Positions 24,764 to 33,690 of a stretch of DNA of 64,000 bases are shown one piece after another. Numbering within the stretch: the stretch's first letter is position 1; each line of letters opens with the position of its first letter. The stretch comes from JABSSA01 sp039975755 (GTDB taxonomy: Bacteria; Pseudomonadota; Alphaproteobacteria; Rhodobacterales; Rhodobacteraceae), in NCBI GenBank assembly GCA_039975755.1, contig JBDWGM010000166.1, positions 62,001 through 126,000 on the forward strand. The letters are read 5' to 3'. The notes under the pieces were generated by a model. The model was given only the letters and a program-made list of their open reading frames with translations, ran no database searches and was not told where the DNA came from. Position numbers and translations under genes: made by a program.

Positions 24764-25529
24764 GAACGCTCCAAATCCGGCGGCATTGTTTAGCTTGGAA
24801 GGTCACGTCGCATGCATCACCGGTGCAAGCTCGGGCTTGGGCCGGCGGGCCGCTGTGGCTTTGGCGTCTGCAGGGGCCAAGGTGGTGGGTGTTGCCCGTC
24901 GGCCTAAGGCGCTTGACGACCTAAAAGCTGAAATAGGTGAAAATGCCGATGCTGTGGTTGCGGATGTGGCTGATAGGGATGGGTTGGATCGTCTGACATC
25001 GGCTGTGTCTGCCCCATTTGGCCCCCCGGATATCTTGATCCACGCGGCCGGTATCAACACACGCGAAACGGCAGATGACGTGACGCAGCAGGGGTGGGAT
25101 CAAACGATGGCGCTGAACCTGACGGCACCGTTCTTTTTGAGTCAGGCCTTTGTTCCCGCGATGAAAGACAAAGGGTGGGGGCGGATTGTGAATTTTGCGT
25201 CCTTGCAAACCACGCGCGCTTTTCCGGGGGGAATTGCGTATGGGGCCACCAAAGCAGGTATTGGCCAATTGACCCGTGCCATGGCTGAAGCATGGTCAGC
25301 TTATGGCATTACGGCCAATGCGATTGGTCCTGGGTTTTTCCCAACCGAACTGACGCAAGCCGTGTTTGATGATCCCGACCGCGCCGCGCGTAATGCCGCG
25401 CAAACCTGTGTGCAGCGGAATGGTCGGATGGACGATATCGATGGCCCAGTTTTGTTCTTGTGTTCTGACGCCTCTAATTTCGTAACGGGGCAGGTATTGA
25501 TGGTGGACGGCGGGTTCACAGCCAAATGA
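24756..25529 (+). CDS. SDR dehydrogenase, likely DHPS 2-dehydrogenase (HpsO/HpsP role)
   Basis: A 257-residue classical SDR: cofactor motif TGASSGLGRRAA near residue 23, HAAGIN near 95, the active-site Ser and YGATK (YxxxK) near 165, and the C-terminal FVTGQVLMVDGG. In Cupriavidus pinatubonensis two DHPS dehydrogenases, HpsO and HpsP, interconvert the DHPS enantiomers through the 2-keto compound before HpsN. This gene, overlapping hpsN by 8 bases, probably plays one of these roles. Only one such gene is present, so the companion would have to be elsewhere or is not used. Confidence 0.75.
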   Translation: MVKNAPNPAALFSLEGHVACITGASSGLGRRAAVALASAGAKVVGVARRPKALDDLKAEIGENADAVVADVADRDGLDRLTSAVSAPFGPPDILIHAAGINTRETADDVTQQGWDQTMALNLTAPFFLSQAFVPAMKDKGWGRIVNFASLQTTRAFPGGIAYGATKAGIGQLTRAMAEAWSAYGITANAIGPGFFPTELTQAVFDDPDRAARNAAQTCVQRNGRMDDIDGPVLFLCSDASNFVTGQVLMVDGGFTAK

Positions 25530-25673
25530 GGACAGGCGCGTTTTATGGACTGAAAGCGTGGGGCTCGCAGGAGCTGCGTTGTTCACCCCAGCTTTTGTAC
25601 CGTACATGTGTCGCACCGCGCCTGATTAAAATTTCGCGCATCTAAGCGCACCAACTGAAAGGCAATCCTAAGG

Positions 25674-26180
25674 ATGAATTTAGATAAGAAGATAGCGGAT
25701 GATTTTGTTGCAAACGGGGTGTCGTTTGTAACGACGGTGCCGTGCAAGCAGCTTGCGGGCGTGATTGCCGAGATTGACGAACGCGATGACATCTTTCACA
25801 TCCCGTCCAACAAAGAAGACGAGGGCATGGGCCTGTGCGCGGGTGCATTCATGGGGGGCAAGCGTCCCGCGATTATCATGCAGAACACAGCGATTGGTGT
25901 GACGATCAACACGCTTGCGACGTTGACGCAATTTTACCGCATGCCGTTGCCGATGTTGATTTCCTATCGCGGAGAACTGCGCGAGCCTGTGGCCTGTCAG
26001 GTGGAAATGGCTGTGCACACCAAAGCGTTGCTGGCCCAGTTGAACATCCCGACCTATCATTTTCACTGGCAAAAGGATGTGGAAGAATTCGACAACATCC
26101 TGAAATACACCTTCATGTGCAATAAACCTGTGGCGATCCTAACGGATGCCAATTTCTGGGGAGGCTATGGCGACCAATGA
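25674..26180 (+). CDS. comD: Sulfopyruvate decarboxylase, alpha subunit
   Basis: A 168-residue protein, the length of ComD, corresponding to the pyrimidine-binding half of a thiamine-diphosphate enzyme. The catalytic glutamate region is SNKEDEGMGLCAGAFMGGKRPAIIMQN (around residues 45-71). It pairs with ComE, whose start overlaps its stop by four bases (ATGA). The complex decarboxylates sulfopyruvate to sulfoacetaldehyde. Phosphonopyruvate decarboxylase is a close relative, but the split subunits and sulfonate neighbours favour ComDE. It follows the SDR gene after 144 bases, so an internal promoter is possible. Confidence 0.87.
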   Translation: MNLDKKIADDFVANGVSFVTTVPCKQLAGVIAEIDERDDIFHIPSNKEDEGMGLCAGAFMGGKRPAIIMQNTAIGVTINTLATLTQFYRMPLPMLISYRGELREPVACQVEMAVHTKALLAQLNIPTYHFHWQKDVEEFDNILKYTFMCNKPVAILTDANFWGGYGDQ

Positions 26181-26731
26181 TCCGTTCTGAGATTCTGAAA
26201 GAGATTGCTCCGATTTTGCGCGACCAACTGGTTGTCTGTAACATCGGAATTCCGTCCCAAGAGCTGCACTCGATTGATGACCAACCGTCGAATTTTTACA
26301 TGCTGGGCACGATGGGCTTGGCCTCAAGCATTGGGCTTGGGTTGGCATTGGCACAGCCCAAACCGGTGATCGTTATTGATGGGGATGGGTCAATTCTGAC
26401 CAATATGGGCACGCTACCGACCATCGCGAACAACGTGGCGGATAATTACATCCTGATGATCATCGACAACGGATCCTATGGATCGACGGGGGATCAACCG
26501 ACCTATACCGGGAAAAAGACCTCGCTTGCCAAAGTGGCAGAGGCCTGTGGCTGCGAGAACGTCATTGAATGTCAGGATGTGGACACCGGCCCGGTGCTGC
26601 AAAAAGCATTGGACAGCGGAAAAATGCACGTGATTGTCGTGAAATGTGACAGCGGAAATGCAAAAATGCCCGTGATCACAATGGACCCTGTGATTATCAA
26701 AGACAGGTTCATGAAATACGTCCAAGCTTGA
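26177..26731 (+). CDS. comE: Sulfopyruvate decarboxylase, beta subunit
   Basis: A 184-residue ComE, the diphosphate-binding half of the enzyme. The ThDP/Mg motif is GDGSILTNMGTL, followed by the conserved DNGSYGSTGDQPTY segment. It is coupled to comD by an ATGA overlap, and its own stop overlaps the next gene's start (TGATG). With ComD it yields sulfoacetaldehyde, which in other roseobacters is cleaved by Xsc to acetyl phosphate and sulfite. No xsc gene is in the window. Confidence 0.88.
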   Translation: MIRSEILKEIAPILRDQLVVCNIGIPSQELHSIDDQPSNFYMLGTMGLASSIGLGLALAQPKPVIVIDGDGSILTNMGTLPTIANNVADNYILMIIDNGSYGSTGDQPTYTGKKTSLAKVAEACGCENVIECQDVDTGPVLQKALDSGKMHVIVVKCDSGNAKMPVITMDPVIIKDRFMKYVQA

Positions 26732-27831
26732 TGTTTGCAGATGCCATTCACAGCGCAGAAGATGCCCGCCGTTTGGCGCGGCGTCGGCTGCCGTGGATGG
26801 TGTTTGATTACATTGATGGCGCTGCAGGAAATGAAACGGGTGCTGCCCGAAATAGGGCGGCGCTTGACGCCATGACATTGCGCCCGCGTGTGCTGCGGGA
26901 TGTCAGCGATCGAAATCTATCGACCCAATTGTTCGGGCAAACGGCGAAACGCCCCTTTGGGATTGCGCCGATGGGTATGTGCAATTTGTCGACCCCCGGC
27001 GCAGATCTGATGTTGGCGCGATTGGCCGCAAAATACGCAATCCCTCATGGGGTTTCCACCGTGGCTTCGACGGCGATGGAAGAGATCATCGAAACGGCCG
27101 AAGGCCATGCGTGGTTTCAGTTGTATTTCAGCGGGGAGGGGACCGGATCGTTCAAGCTGGTCGAACGCGCCAAAGCGGCAGGGTATGAAACTTTGGTTTT
27201 GACTGTCGATGTGCCCGAAGTCGGCAGACGTCCGCGCGAATTGCGTCACGGTTTCAAAATGCCGTTCAAGCTGGGGCCAAAGCAGTTTGTTGATTTTGCC
27301 CTGCATCCTCATTGGTCATTGTCCACGCTGATACATGGCAAGCCAGAGATGGCCAATTTTCAGATGGATGGGTTTGACTTTGACCGCACCGAAAGTCGCG
27401 CCAAAGCGGATTGGGACACGCTTTCGCGGCTGCGGGATGCATGGCCGGGCAATTTGGTGGTCAAAGGTGTGCTTGATCCAGAAGACGCTGTGCAACTAAA
27501 AACCAGCGGGGTCGACGCCATACAAGTGTCCAGCCACGGCGCCCGTCAGTTAGAAAGCGCTCCGTCTGCTTTTGCCGTTCTCCCTGCCATCCGAGAGGCC
27601 GTTGGACCAGATTTCCCGCTGTTTTTTGACAGTGGGCTGAGGTCCGGGGAAGACGCGTTGAAGGCGTTGAAATCGGGGGCGAACTTTGTCTTTTTTGGAC
27701 GCGTTCTTCAATTCGCGATGGCTGCAGCGGGTGAGGCTGGTTTGAACAAGCTTTGGGATGTGTTGAGCGATGAAATGAGCATTGCGATGGCCCAAACCGG
27801 GATGCGTGATCTGGCCTTTGAAGAAGGCTAG
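26731..27831 (+). CDS. FMN-dependent 2-hydroxyacid dehydrogenase, candidate sulfolactate dehydrogenase
   Basis: A 366-residue lactate dehydrogenase/glycolate oxidase family protein. N-terminal ARRRLPWMVFDYIDGAAGNE is the usual entry, APMGMCNL and FQLYFSGEG line the FMN site, and the catalytic motif reads SSHGARQLE instead of the common HGGRQLD, with the catalytic His and Arg kept. Later FDSGLRSGEDALKAL binds the phosphate. Its start overlaps the comE stop, so it is translationally coupled. A flavin enzyme here could oxidise sulfolactate to sulfopyruvate and pass electrons to the respiratory chain. That fits the membrane-associated activity called SlcD in Roseovarius nubinhibens, but the assignment is inferred. 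Lactate remains an alternative substrate. Confidence 0.78.
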   Translation: MFADAIHSAEDARRLARRRLPWMVFDYIDGAAGNETGAARNRAALDAMTLRPRVLRDVSDRNLSTQLFGQTAKRPFGIAPMGMCNLSTPGADLMLARLAAKYAIPHGVSTVASTAMEEIIETAEGHAWFQLYFSGEGTGSFKLVERAKAAGYETLVLTVDVPEVGRRPRELRHGFKMPFKLGPKQFVDFALHPHWSLSTLIHGKPEMANFQMDGFDFDRTESRAKADWDTLSRLRDAWPGNLVVKGVLDPEDAVQLKTSGVDAIQVSSHGARQLESAPSAFAVLPAIREAVGPDFPLFFDSGLRSGEDALKALKSGANFVFFGRVLQFAMAAAGEAGLNKLWDVLSDEMSIAMAQTGMRDLAFEEG

Positions 27832-27929
27832 AGCTTGGCCCGCTTATGTGTCGCGGACCTTATGTCGCAAAGTTTCAGGTCCTCACATGCCGACACTTGT
27901 GCATTTGGACTGAGCTGATTTTGCATGGC

Positions 27930-28862
27930 TTAGGGATTGGTCAAATAGGTGATCAAATTTTCGATGTCTTCGTCTTTCTTCAATCCCGGAAAGGCCATTT
28001 TTGTTCCCGGAACAAATTTCTTGGGACCGGCCAGAAACGCGGTCAATGTTTCGACATCCCAAACCAGGTCTGAATCGCTTAGAGCTTTGGAGTATTTAAA
28101 CCCTTCGACTTGCCCTGCTGGTGCTCCGACAATTTGATACAGGCTGGGGCCTGCGCCGTTTCTACCTTCTTTTATTTGGTGGCAAGCTTTGCATTTTCGA
28201 AAGACTTTCTTACCAGCCCCCGGATCACCACTGACGGCGGCCAATGTGGCGGGGGCTGCTGGTGCAGCCTCCGCTTTTTGTTCATCGAGATTAAAGATCA
28301 GACGCATCGTCACAGGAGCTGCGCGTGTGATGCTAGGAAGTTCTGCCAGTTCCATAAGTTTGTCGATACCTGCAGTGATGCCTGCATCTTCTGTTGCCAA
28401 CCAGATAAGATCATTTGTTGTGACCATGACCTGAGTGTCCGACAGGCGGGCCACGAACATTTCAGCTTCGATATCGATATTTGCGCCTAGAAAGCTCAGA
28501 ACACCTTCGACATCGATAAGTGTCGTGGCGCCAACAGGCAGGGCTTTCAATTCGTTCATGTCAATCGACGCGTTCAGATTGGCAGATTTGGCATTCTTGA
28601 ACACATGTTCGATGATCCGTTCGTTGCGAATGTCGATGTTGGTTTGAACAGAACTCAGATCGATTTCCACGGCGACACTGCCATCTGAGGCAACGGAACC
28701 TGTCATCGCCTCAAAACTATGCACTTCGCCGATATTATCTTTCTTTACTGACCCAAACGCGACTTTTGACGTGCTTGCATCCAGAGTCCAACTGTCTGCG
28801 GCGACGCTGGTCCCCATGGCCAGAAAGACAGCAGCGGCGAATTTCATGAGTGATGTTATCAT
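27930..28862 (-). CDS. YceI-like domain fused to cytochrome c
   Basis: About 310 residues: a signal peptide (MKFAAAVFLAMGTSVAADS region), a YceI-like beta-barrel lipid-binding domain (about residues 25-195), an Ala/Pro-rich linker (AEAAPAAPATLAAV), and a C-terminal class I cytochrome c with heme motif CKACH and axial Met in GTKMAFPGL. YceI domains bind isoprenoid lipids. The fusion suggests periplasmic electron transfer linked to a quinone-like lipid, which is only an inference. GGGAGG six bases before the ATG at 28862 fixes the start. The gene lies opposite to the sulfonate operon, converging with it, and diverges from mreB. Confidence 0.85.
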   Translation of the reverse strand: MITSLMKFAAAVFLAMGTSVAADSWTLDASTSKVAFGSVKKDNIGEVHSFEAMTGSVASDGSVAVEIDLSSVQTNIDIRNERIIEHVFKNAKSANLNASIDMNELKALPVGATTLIDVEGVLSFLGANIDIEAEMFVARLSDTQVMVTTNDLIWLATEDAGITAGIDKLMELAELPSITRAAPVTMRLIFNLDEQKAEAAPAAPATLAAVSGDPGAGKKVFRKCKACHQIKEGRNGAGPSLYQIVGAPAGQVEGFKYSKALSDSDLVWDVETLTAFLAGPKKFVPGTKMAFPGLKKDEDIENLITYLTNP

Positions 28863-29149
28863 CAAAAACCTCCCAATTTTGGCCACCCACGTGTTGCGGG
28901 TGGTTTCGAAAGTTTAACACCGTTGATTTATGTTTTATTCACGCACAGCGAAAATTATTTTGTTATTGAATTGCCAATATACTCGGAGCAAGGACTTGCT
29001 TTGCGCAGGGGCGTGGGCAAGTTCGCGCTGATTTAACCCACAATCGACCTTTTACCTATGGCCACCTGCGCCTATAAGGACCACCGGTCCGCGCCTTTTG
29101 GGAATCGTTGGGCCAATTGCGAATATTTGACAACGGGGCAAGCGGTTTA

Positions 29150-30196
29150 ATGGCATTTTTCGACGGATTGGGCGGTCTGTTTTCTTCAGACATGGCAATC
29201 GATCTGGGCACTGCGAACACGCTTGTCTATGTCAAAGGGCGTGGCGTGATCCTAAGCGAACCATCTGTTGTGGCATATCACGTCAAAGACGGAATCAAAA
29301 AAGTTCTGGCTGTTGGTGAAGACGCCAAATTGATGCTTGGACGAACGCCGGGTTCAATTGAGGCGATACGTCCGATGCGCGAAGGTGTGATTGCTGATTT
29401 TGATGTGGCCGAAGAAATGATCAAACATTTCATTCGAAAAGTGCACAAACGGTCGACATTTTCCAAACCTAAGATCATTGTCTGCGTTCCTCACGGGGCC
29501 ACGCCGGTCGAGAAACGCGCGATCCGCCAATCTGTTTTGTCGGCGGGTGCGCGGCGTGCTGGATTGATTGCCGAACCTATCGCGGCCGCCATTGGGGCGG
29601 GGATGCCGATCACTGATCCAACCGGGAACATGGTTGTGGATATCGGTGGTGGAACCACCGAAGTTGCCGTTTTGTCTTTGGGTGACATTGTTTATGCCCG
29701 TTCGGTTCGAATTGGTGGCGACAGAATGGACGAAGCCGTCATCAGTTATTTGCGACGCCAACAAAACTTGCTGGTCGGTGAAACGACAGCAGAGCGGATC
29801 AAAACGTCGATTGGTACGGCGCGGATGCCGGATGACGGACGTGGAACGTCGATGCAAATTCGGGGGCGCGATTTGTTGAATGGCGTGCCCAAAGAAATCG
29901 AAGTGACACAGGCGCAAATTGCCGAGGCCTTGGCAGAACCGGTGCAACAGATTTGCGAAGCTGTGATGACCGCCTTGGAAACGACGCCGCCTGATCTGGC
30001 TGCGGATATCGTGGACCGTGGCGTTATGCTGACGGGCGGCGGCGCCTTGTTGGGTGATTTGGATCTTGCCTTGCGTGAGCAAACAGGTTTGGCCGTTTCG
30101 ATAGCTGACGAAAGCTTGAATTGTGTTGCTCTGGGAACGGGCAAAGCGCTGGAATATGAAAAACAATTGCGCCACGCGATCGATTACGACAGTTGA
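29150..30196 (+). CDS. mreB: Rod shape-determining protein MreB
   Basis: A 348-residue bacterial actin. It begins MAFFDGLGGLFSSDMAIDLGTANTLVYVKGRG, with a hydrophobic N-terminal segment for membrane attachment and the first phosphate loop DLGTANT; the second is VDIGGGTTEVAV near residue 155, and the adenosine motif is LTGGGALLGDL near 285. It polymerises under the inner membrane to guide the elongation complex. An in-frame TTG 14 codons upstream would add residues not usual for the family. mreC follows after 121 bases. Confidence 0.96.
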   Translation: MAFFDGLGGLFSSDMAIDLGTANTLVYVKGRGVILSEPSVVAYHVKDGIKKVLAVGEDAKLMLGRTPGSIEAIRPMREGVIADFDVAEEMIKHFIRKVHKRSTFSKPKIIVCVPHGATPVEKRAIRQSVLSAGARRAGLIAEPIAAAIGAGMPITDPTGNMVVDIGGGTTEVAVLSLGDIVYARSVRIGGDRMDEAVISYLRRQQNLLVGETTAERIKTSIGTARMPDDGRGTSMQIRGRDLLNGVPKEIEVTQAQIAEALAEPVQQICEAVMTALETTPPDLAADIVDRGVMLTGGGALLGDLDLALREQTGLAVSIADESLNCVALGTGKALEYEKQLRHAIDYDS

Positions 30197-30317
30197 CCGC
30201 GCGCTCTTTCAGCGCACAATGACAGGCACCAATTTGCGAAACGCGCTCTGAGTCTGGATAATGGCAAAGAGCGTCTGCCCTGAATGGTCTGGGCAAAATC
30301 GGGATGCGGAGTGATAG

Positions 30318-31208
30318 GTGGCAAGAGATCGGTCTCAGTCAGTAGACTATGCTGGCCCGCTGAAGCGGTTGATGCTGGCCGTTCTTGTTGTTGTTCTGGC
30401 TGCAATTTTCTTGGTTTGGCGGATCGACAGCCCACGCGTTGAACAGTTTCGGGCACAGGTTACGGATCGCGTTGTTCCGAATATGGACTGGGCCATGGCG
30501 CCAGTCACAGGAACCGTAAAGCTGTTTCGGAATTACCAAAGCTATCAGCGGTTGGCAGAGCAAAATCAGGAATTGCGGCGGGAATTGCGCCAAATGCAAG
30601 CTTGGAAAGAAGCCGCGTTGCAGTTGGAGCAAGAAAACGCGCGATTGCTGGATCTGAACAACGTCCGCCTTGATCCTCGTCTGACCTATATAACTGGGGT
30701 GGTATTGGCGGACAGTGGATCGCCATTCCGCCAATCGGTTCTTTTGAATGTCGGTGGTCGGGATGGGATCGTCGAAGGTTGGGCGACGATGGACGGGATT
30801 GGGCTTGTCGGCAGAGTCTCAGGAGTAGCGGCAAATACAGCCCGCGTGTTGCTGGTGACTGACGCGTCAAGCCGTGTGCCCGCAACGGTGCAACCTTCTG
30901 GGCAACGTATCATCATCGCAGGGGACAATTCCGCAGCTCCGCCTATCGATTTCCTAGAGAACCCGGATCTTGTGCGTCCTGGTGATCGTGTGGTGACCAG
31001 CGGCGATGGCGGCGTATTCCCTGCGGGTCTTTTGGTGGGACAAGTGGCCGCCGATCCGGGGGGGCGGCTGCGTGTACGTCTTGCTGCAGATTACGAACGG
31101 CTCGAATTTTTACGGGTACTGCGCCATTATGGGACGCAACAGGTGACGGATACTTCGGGGGTTGTAAGCCCTGATACTTTGGTTCCGGAGGTCGAGCCAG
31201 AGCAATGA
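30318..31208 (+). CDS. mreC: Rod shape-determining protein MreC
   Basis: A 296-residue bitopic protein: a cytoplasmic N-terminus, one membrane helix (about residues 18-36), a periplasmic coiled coil (LAEQNQELRRELRQMQ to ENARLLDL, about 75-115), and the MreC beta domain, ending in an acidic tail. It starts with GTG, and GGAG lies six bases before it. It links MreB filaments to PBP2 and RodA. Its stop overlaps the mreD start by four bases. Confidence 0.95.
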   Translation: MARDRSQSVDYAGPLKRLMLAVLVVVLAAIFLVWRIDSPRVEQFRAQVTDRVVPNMDWAMAPVTGTVKLFRNYQSYQRLAEQNQELRRELRQMQAWKEAALQLEQENARLLDLNNVRLDPRLTYITGVVLADSGSPFRQSVLLNVGGRDGIVEGWATMDGIGLVGRVSGVAANTARVLLVTDASSRVPATVQPSGQRIIIAGDNSAAPPIDFLENPDLVRPGDRVVTSGDGGVFPAGLLVGQVAADPGGRLRVRLAADYERLEFLRVLRHYGTQQVTDTSGVVSPDTLVPEVEPEQ

Positions 31209-31750
31209 GCGAGTTGGGAACATCACAACGAATTTGGTTAATGCGGGCTGGGTTCGTGTTGCTGGCCTTATTCATCCTGTTTGTGCATCTGCTGCCTTTG
31301 CAAACCAAACCGCCTGTACATTTTGCGCCACCAGACATGCTGATGCTATTCGCATTTGCCTGGGCTGTTCGACGCCCTGAATTGGTGCCTTCGCTGCTGT
31401 TGGCGCTTATCTTCTTATTGGCCGACCTTCTCTTGCAGAGACCGCCGGGTCTTTGGGCATTGTTGCTGTTGTTGGCAACCGAACGGCTTAAGGCGCAATC
31501 GCTGCCGCTGCGGGATGCGGGGTTCTTCACAGAGTGTTTAAGCGTTGCCGCCTTGATCGTGGTCGTTTTTGTGGGATACCGCGTTATTCTTGGCGTATTG
31601 ATCGTGGACCTGCCGCCGCTTGGCATTTGGATTGTGCATATGCTCATGACTTTGATCTGTTATCCAATCGCCGTCTTTATCACCCACTGGGTGATGAGAA
31701 TTCGCAAATACGCGCCGGGTGATCTTGGACCGGGAGGATTAAGCGCATGA
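31205..31750 (+). CDS. mreD: Rod shape-determining protein MreD
   Basis: A 181-residue membrane protein with five or six predicted helices and little sequence conservation, as usual for MreD. Assignment rests on size, topology and its place between mreC and mrdA, overlapping both by four bases. It acts in the elongasome membrane complex. Confidence 0.9.
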   Translation: MSELGTSQRIWLMRAGFVLLALFILFVHLLPLQTKPPVHFAPPDMLMLFAFAWAVRRPELVPSLLLALIFLLADLLLQRPPGLWALLLLLATERLKAQSLPLRDAGFFTECLSVAALIVVVFVGYRVILGVLIVDLPPLGIWIVHMLMTLICYPIAVFITHWVMRIRKYAPGDLGPGGLSA

Positions 31751-33690
31751 GACGACCACGCGCCGATACCGAAGCCAATCACAAGCTGATCTCGCGACGT
31801 GGCCTAATATTAGGTGGAGCGCAATTGGCGTTTGTTGCCGGTCTGGGCGCGCGAATGCGGTATCTGCAGATCGAACAAGCAGATGAATTTCGCCTTCTGG
31901 CCGAAGAAAACCGCATCAATATCCGATTGATCCCACCGGGACGCGGCGAAGTGTTTGACCGCAATGGAATCCCATTGGCGAAAAACGCACCAAGCTATCG
32001 GATCGTCGTCGTGCGCGAGGATGCCGGCGATGTTGATTCAGTTGTTGCCCGACTGTCGCAACTTCTTGAGCTTGATGATGAAGACCTAAACCGTGCCATG
32101 GTGGAAATGAAACGGTCTCCTCCGTTTTTGCCGATCACGATTGCGGAAGACGTGGATTGGGACGCGGTCAGCCGTGTATCCGTGAACGCGCCCGCATTGC
32201 CCGGAGTTACACCCGAAGTCGGGTTAAGCCGCGTGTACCCATTGGGATCAGATTTTGCACATGTCTTGGGGTATGTTGGCCCGGTATCAGATTACGATTT
32301 GGAAAAGATTGAAAACCCGGATCAGCTTTTGCGCATTCCGAGGTTCCAAATTGGCAAGGTCGGCGTTGAATCCAAGCTTGAAGAAACCATGCGCGGGAAA
32401 GCGGGCGCTAAACGCGTTGAGGTGAACGCCGCCGGACGCGTAATGCGTGAACTGGATCGGCGCGAAGGCACTGCTGGTGCCGACATTCAGCTGTCTGTTG
32501 ATGCTAAGTTGCAAAACTATGTGCAGGCGCGCCTTGGGGATCAGAGTGCAAGTGCTGTGGTCATCGATCTGGAAAACGGAGACCTTGCCGCAATCGCTTC
32601 GTCGCCCAGCTTTGATCCGAACCTGTTCGTCCGGGGCATTTCCAGCGCGGATTATGGTGAGTTGGTCGATAACGAATTCCGCCCTCTTGCGTCAAAATCA
32701 GTTCAGGGGACATATCCCCCGGGATCAACATTCAAGATGATCACCGTTTTGGCCGCCCTCGAGGCAGGTGTGGTCACACCAGAAGACACAGCGTATTGCC
32801 CCGGGCATCTCGAGGTCAGTGGACGGCGGTTCCACTGTTGGAAACGCGCAGGCCACGGGTGGGTCGATTTAGAGAATTCGCTGAAGCAAAGTTGTGATGT
32901 CTACTTTTACGATCTCGCCCTAAAAGTTGGGATCGATAATATCACCGCCATGGCCAAGCGTTTCGGTTTGGGCGTGAGGCATGACGTGCCAATGTCTGCG
33001 GTCGCACGTGGTCTGATGCCGACCAAAGATTGGAAGCTCAGCGCCCATGACTCGGATTGGGTCATTGGGGATACCGTCAACGCGTCGATTGGGCAGGGGT
33101 ACACTTTGGCGTCGCCCATGCAGCTGGCCGTTATGGCCGCCAGAATTGCAACGGGTCGCAGCGTAACACCACGCCTTGTGAAATCTGTGGGCGGGGTCGA
33201 AGAACCCAGTGGCGCAGGGGAATCACTGGGCCTGAATGAAAACAATTTGCTGCGTATTCGGCGCGCGATGTATTCGGTGGTAAATGAACGCCGTGGAACC
33301 GCCTATGGCAGCCGGATCATTGCAGATTCTGCGCGTATGGCCGGTAAAACGGGCACAAGCCAAGTGCGCAATATTACCGCGGCAGAGCGCAGGGCAGGCG
33401 TGATCAAAAACAGCGATCTGCCTTGGGATCGCAGAGATCACGCCTTGTTTGTGAATTTTGCCCCGTTCGATAACCCAAGGTTCGCGGTGTCTGTGGTCGT
33501 TGAACATGGCGGCGGCGGATCCACTGCTGCGGCGCCCATTGCGCGCGACATCACTTTGCAGGCGCTTTATGGCGGGGAACCTCCTTTAGAGGCGTATCCG
33601 AGCAAAGATCGCGAAACCATTTCAACACAACAGCGCGAATTGCGCGGCGTTCGACCAACTGCGAACGTCGGGGGCTCGGATCAGGCATGA
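31747..33690 (+). CDS. mrdA: Penicillin-binding protein 2 (elongation transpeptidase)
   Basis: A 647-residue class B PBP. After one membrane segment (about residues 22-42) comes the dimerisation domain with RGEVFDRNGIPLAKN, then the transpeptidase domain. The active-site motif STFK is at about residue 327 (PPGSTFKM), SCD of the SxN-type motif near 388, and KTGTS near 534. It cross-links peptidoglycan during rod elongation. The gene overlaps mreD and rodA by four bases at each end, indicating a tightly coupled operon. Confidence 0.95.
   Translation: MRRPRADTEANHKLISRRGLILGGAQLAFVAGLGARMRYLQIEQADEFRLLAEENRINIRLIPPGRGEVFDRNGIPLAKNAPSYRIVVVREDAGDVDSVVARLSQLLELDDEDLNRAMVEMKRSPPFLPITIAEDVDWDAVSRVSVNAPALPGVTPEVGLSRVYPLGSDFAHVLGYVGPVSDYDLEKIENPDQLLRIPRFQIGKVGVESKLEETMRGKAGAKRVEVNAAGRVMRELDRREGTAGADIQLSVDAKLQNYVQARLGDQSASAVVIDLENGDLAAIASSPSFDPNLFVRGISSADYGELVDNEFRPLASKSVQGTYPPGSTFKMITVLAALEAGVVTPEDTAYCPGHLEVSGRRFHCWKRAGHGWVDLENSLKQSCDVYFYDLALKVGIDNITAMAKRFGLGVRHDVPMSAVARGLMPTKDWKLSAHDSDWVIGDTVNASIGQGYTLASPMQLAVMAARIATGRSVTPRLVKSVGGVEEPSGAGESLGLNENNLLRIRRAMYSVVNERRGTAYGSRIIADSARMAGKTGTSQVRNITAAERRAGVIKNSDLPWDRRDHALFVNFAPFDNPRFAVSVVVEHGGGGSTAAAPIARDITLQALYGGEPPLEAYPSKDRETISTQQRELRGVRPTANVGGSDQA

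Noticed and set aside
25674..26731. Phosphonopyruvate decarboxylase
   Set aside because: That enzyme is usually a single polypeptide near phosphonate genes; here there are two subunits beside sulfonate genes.
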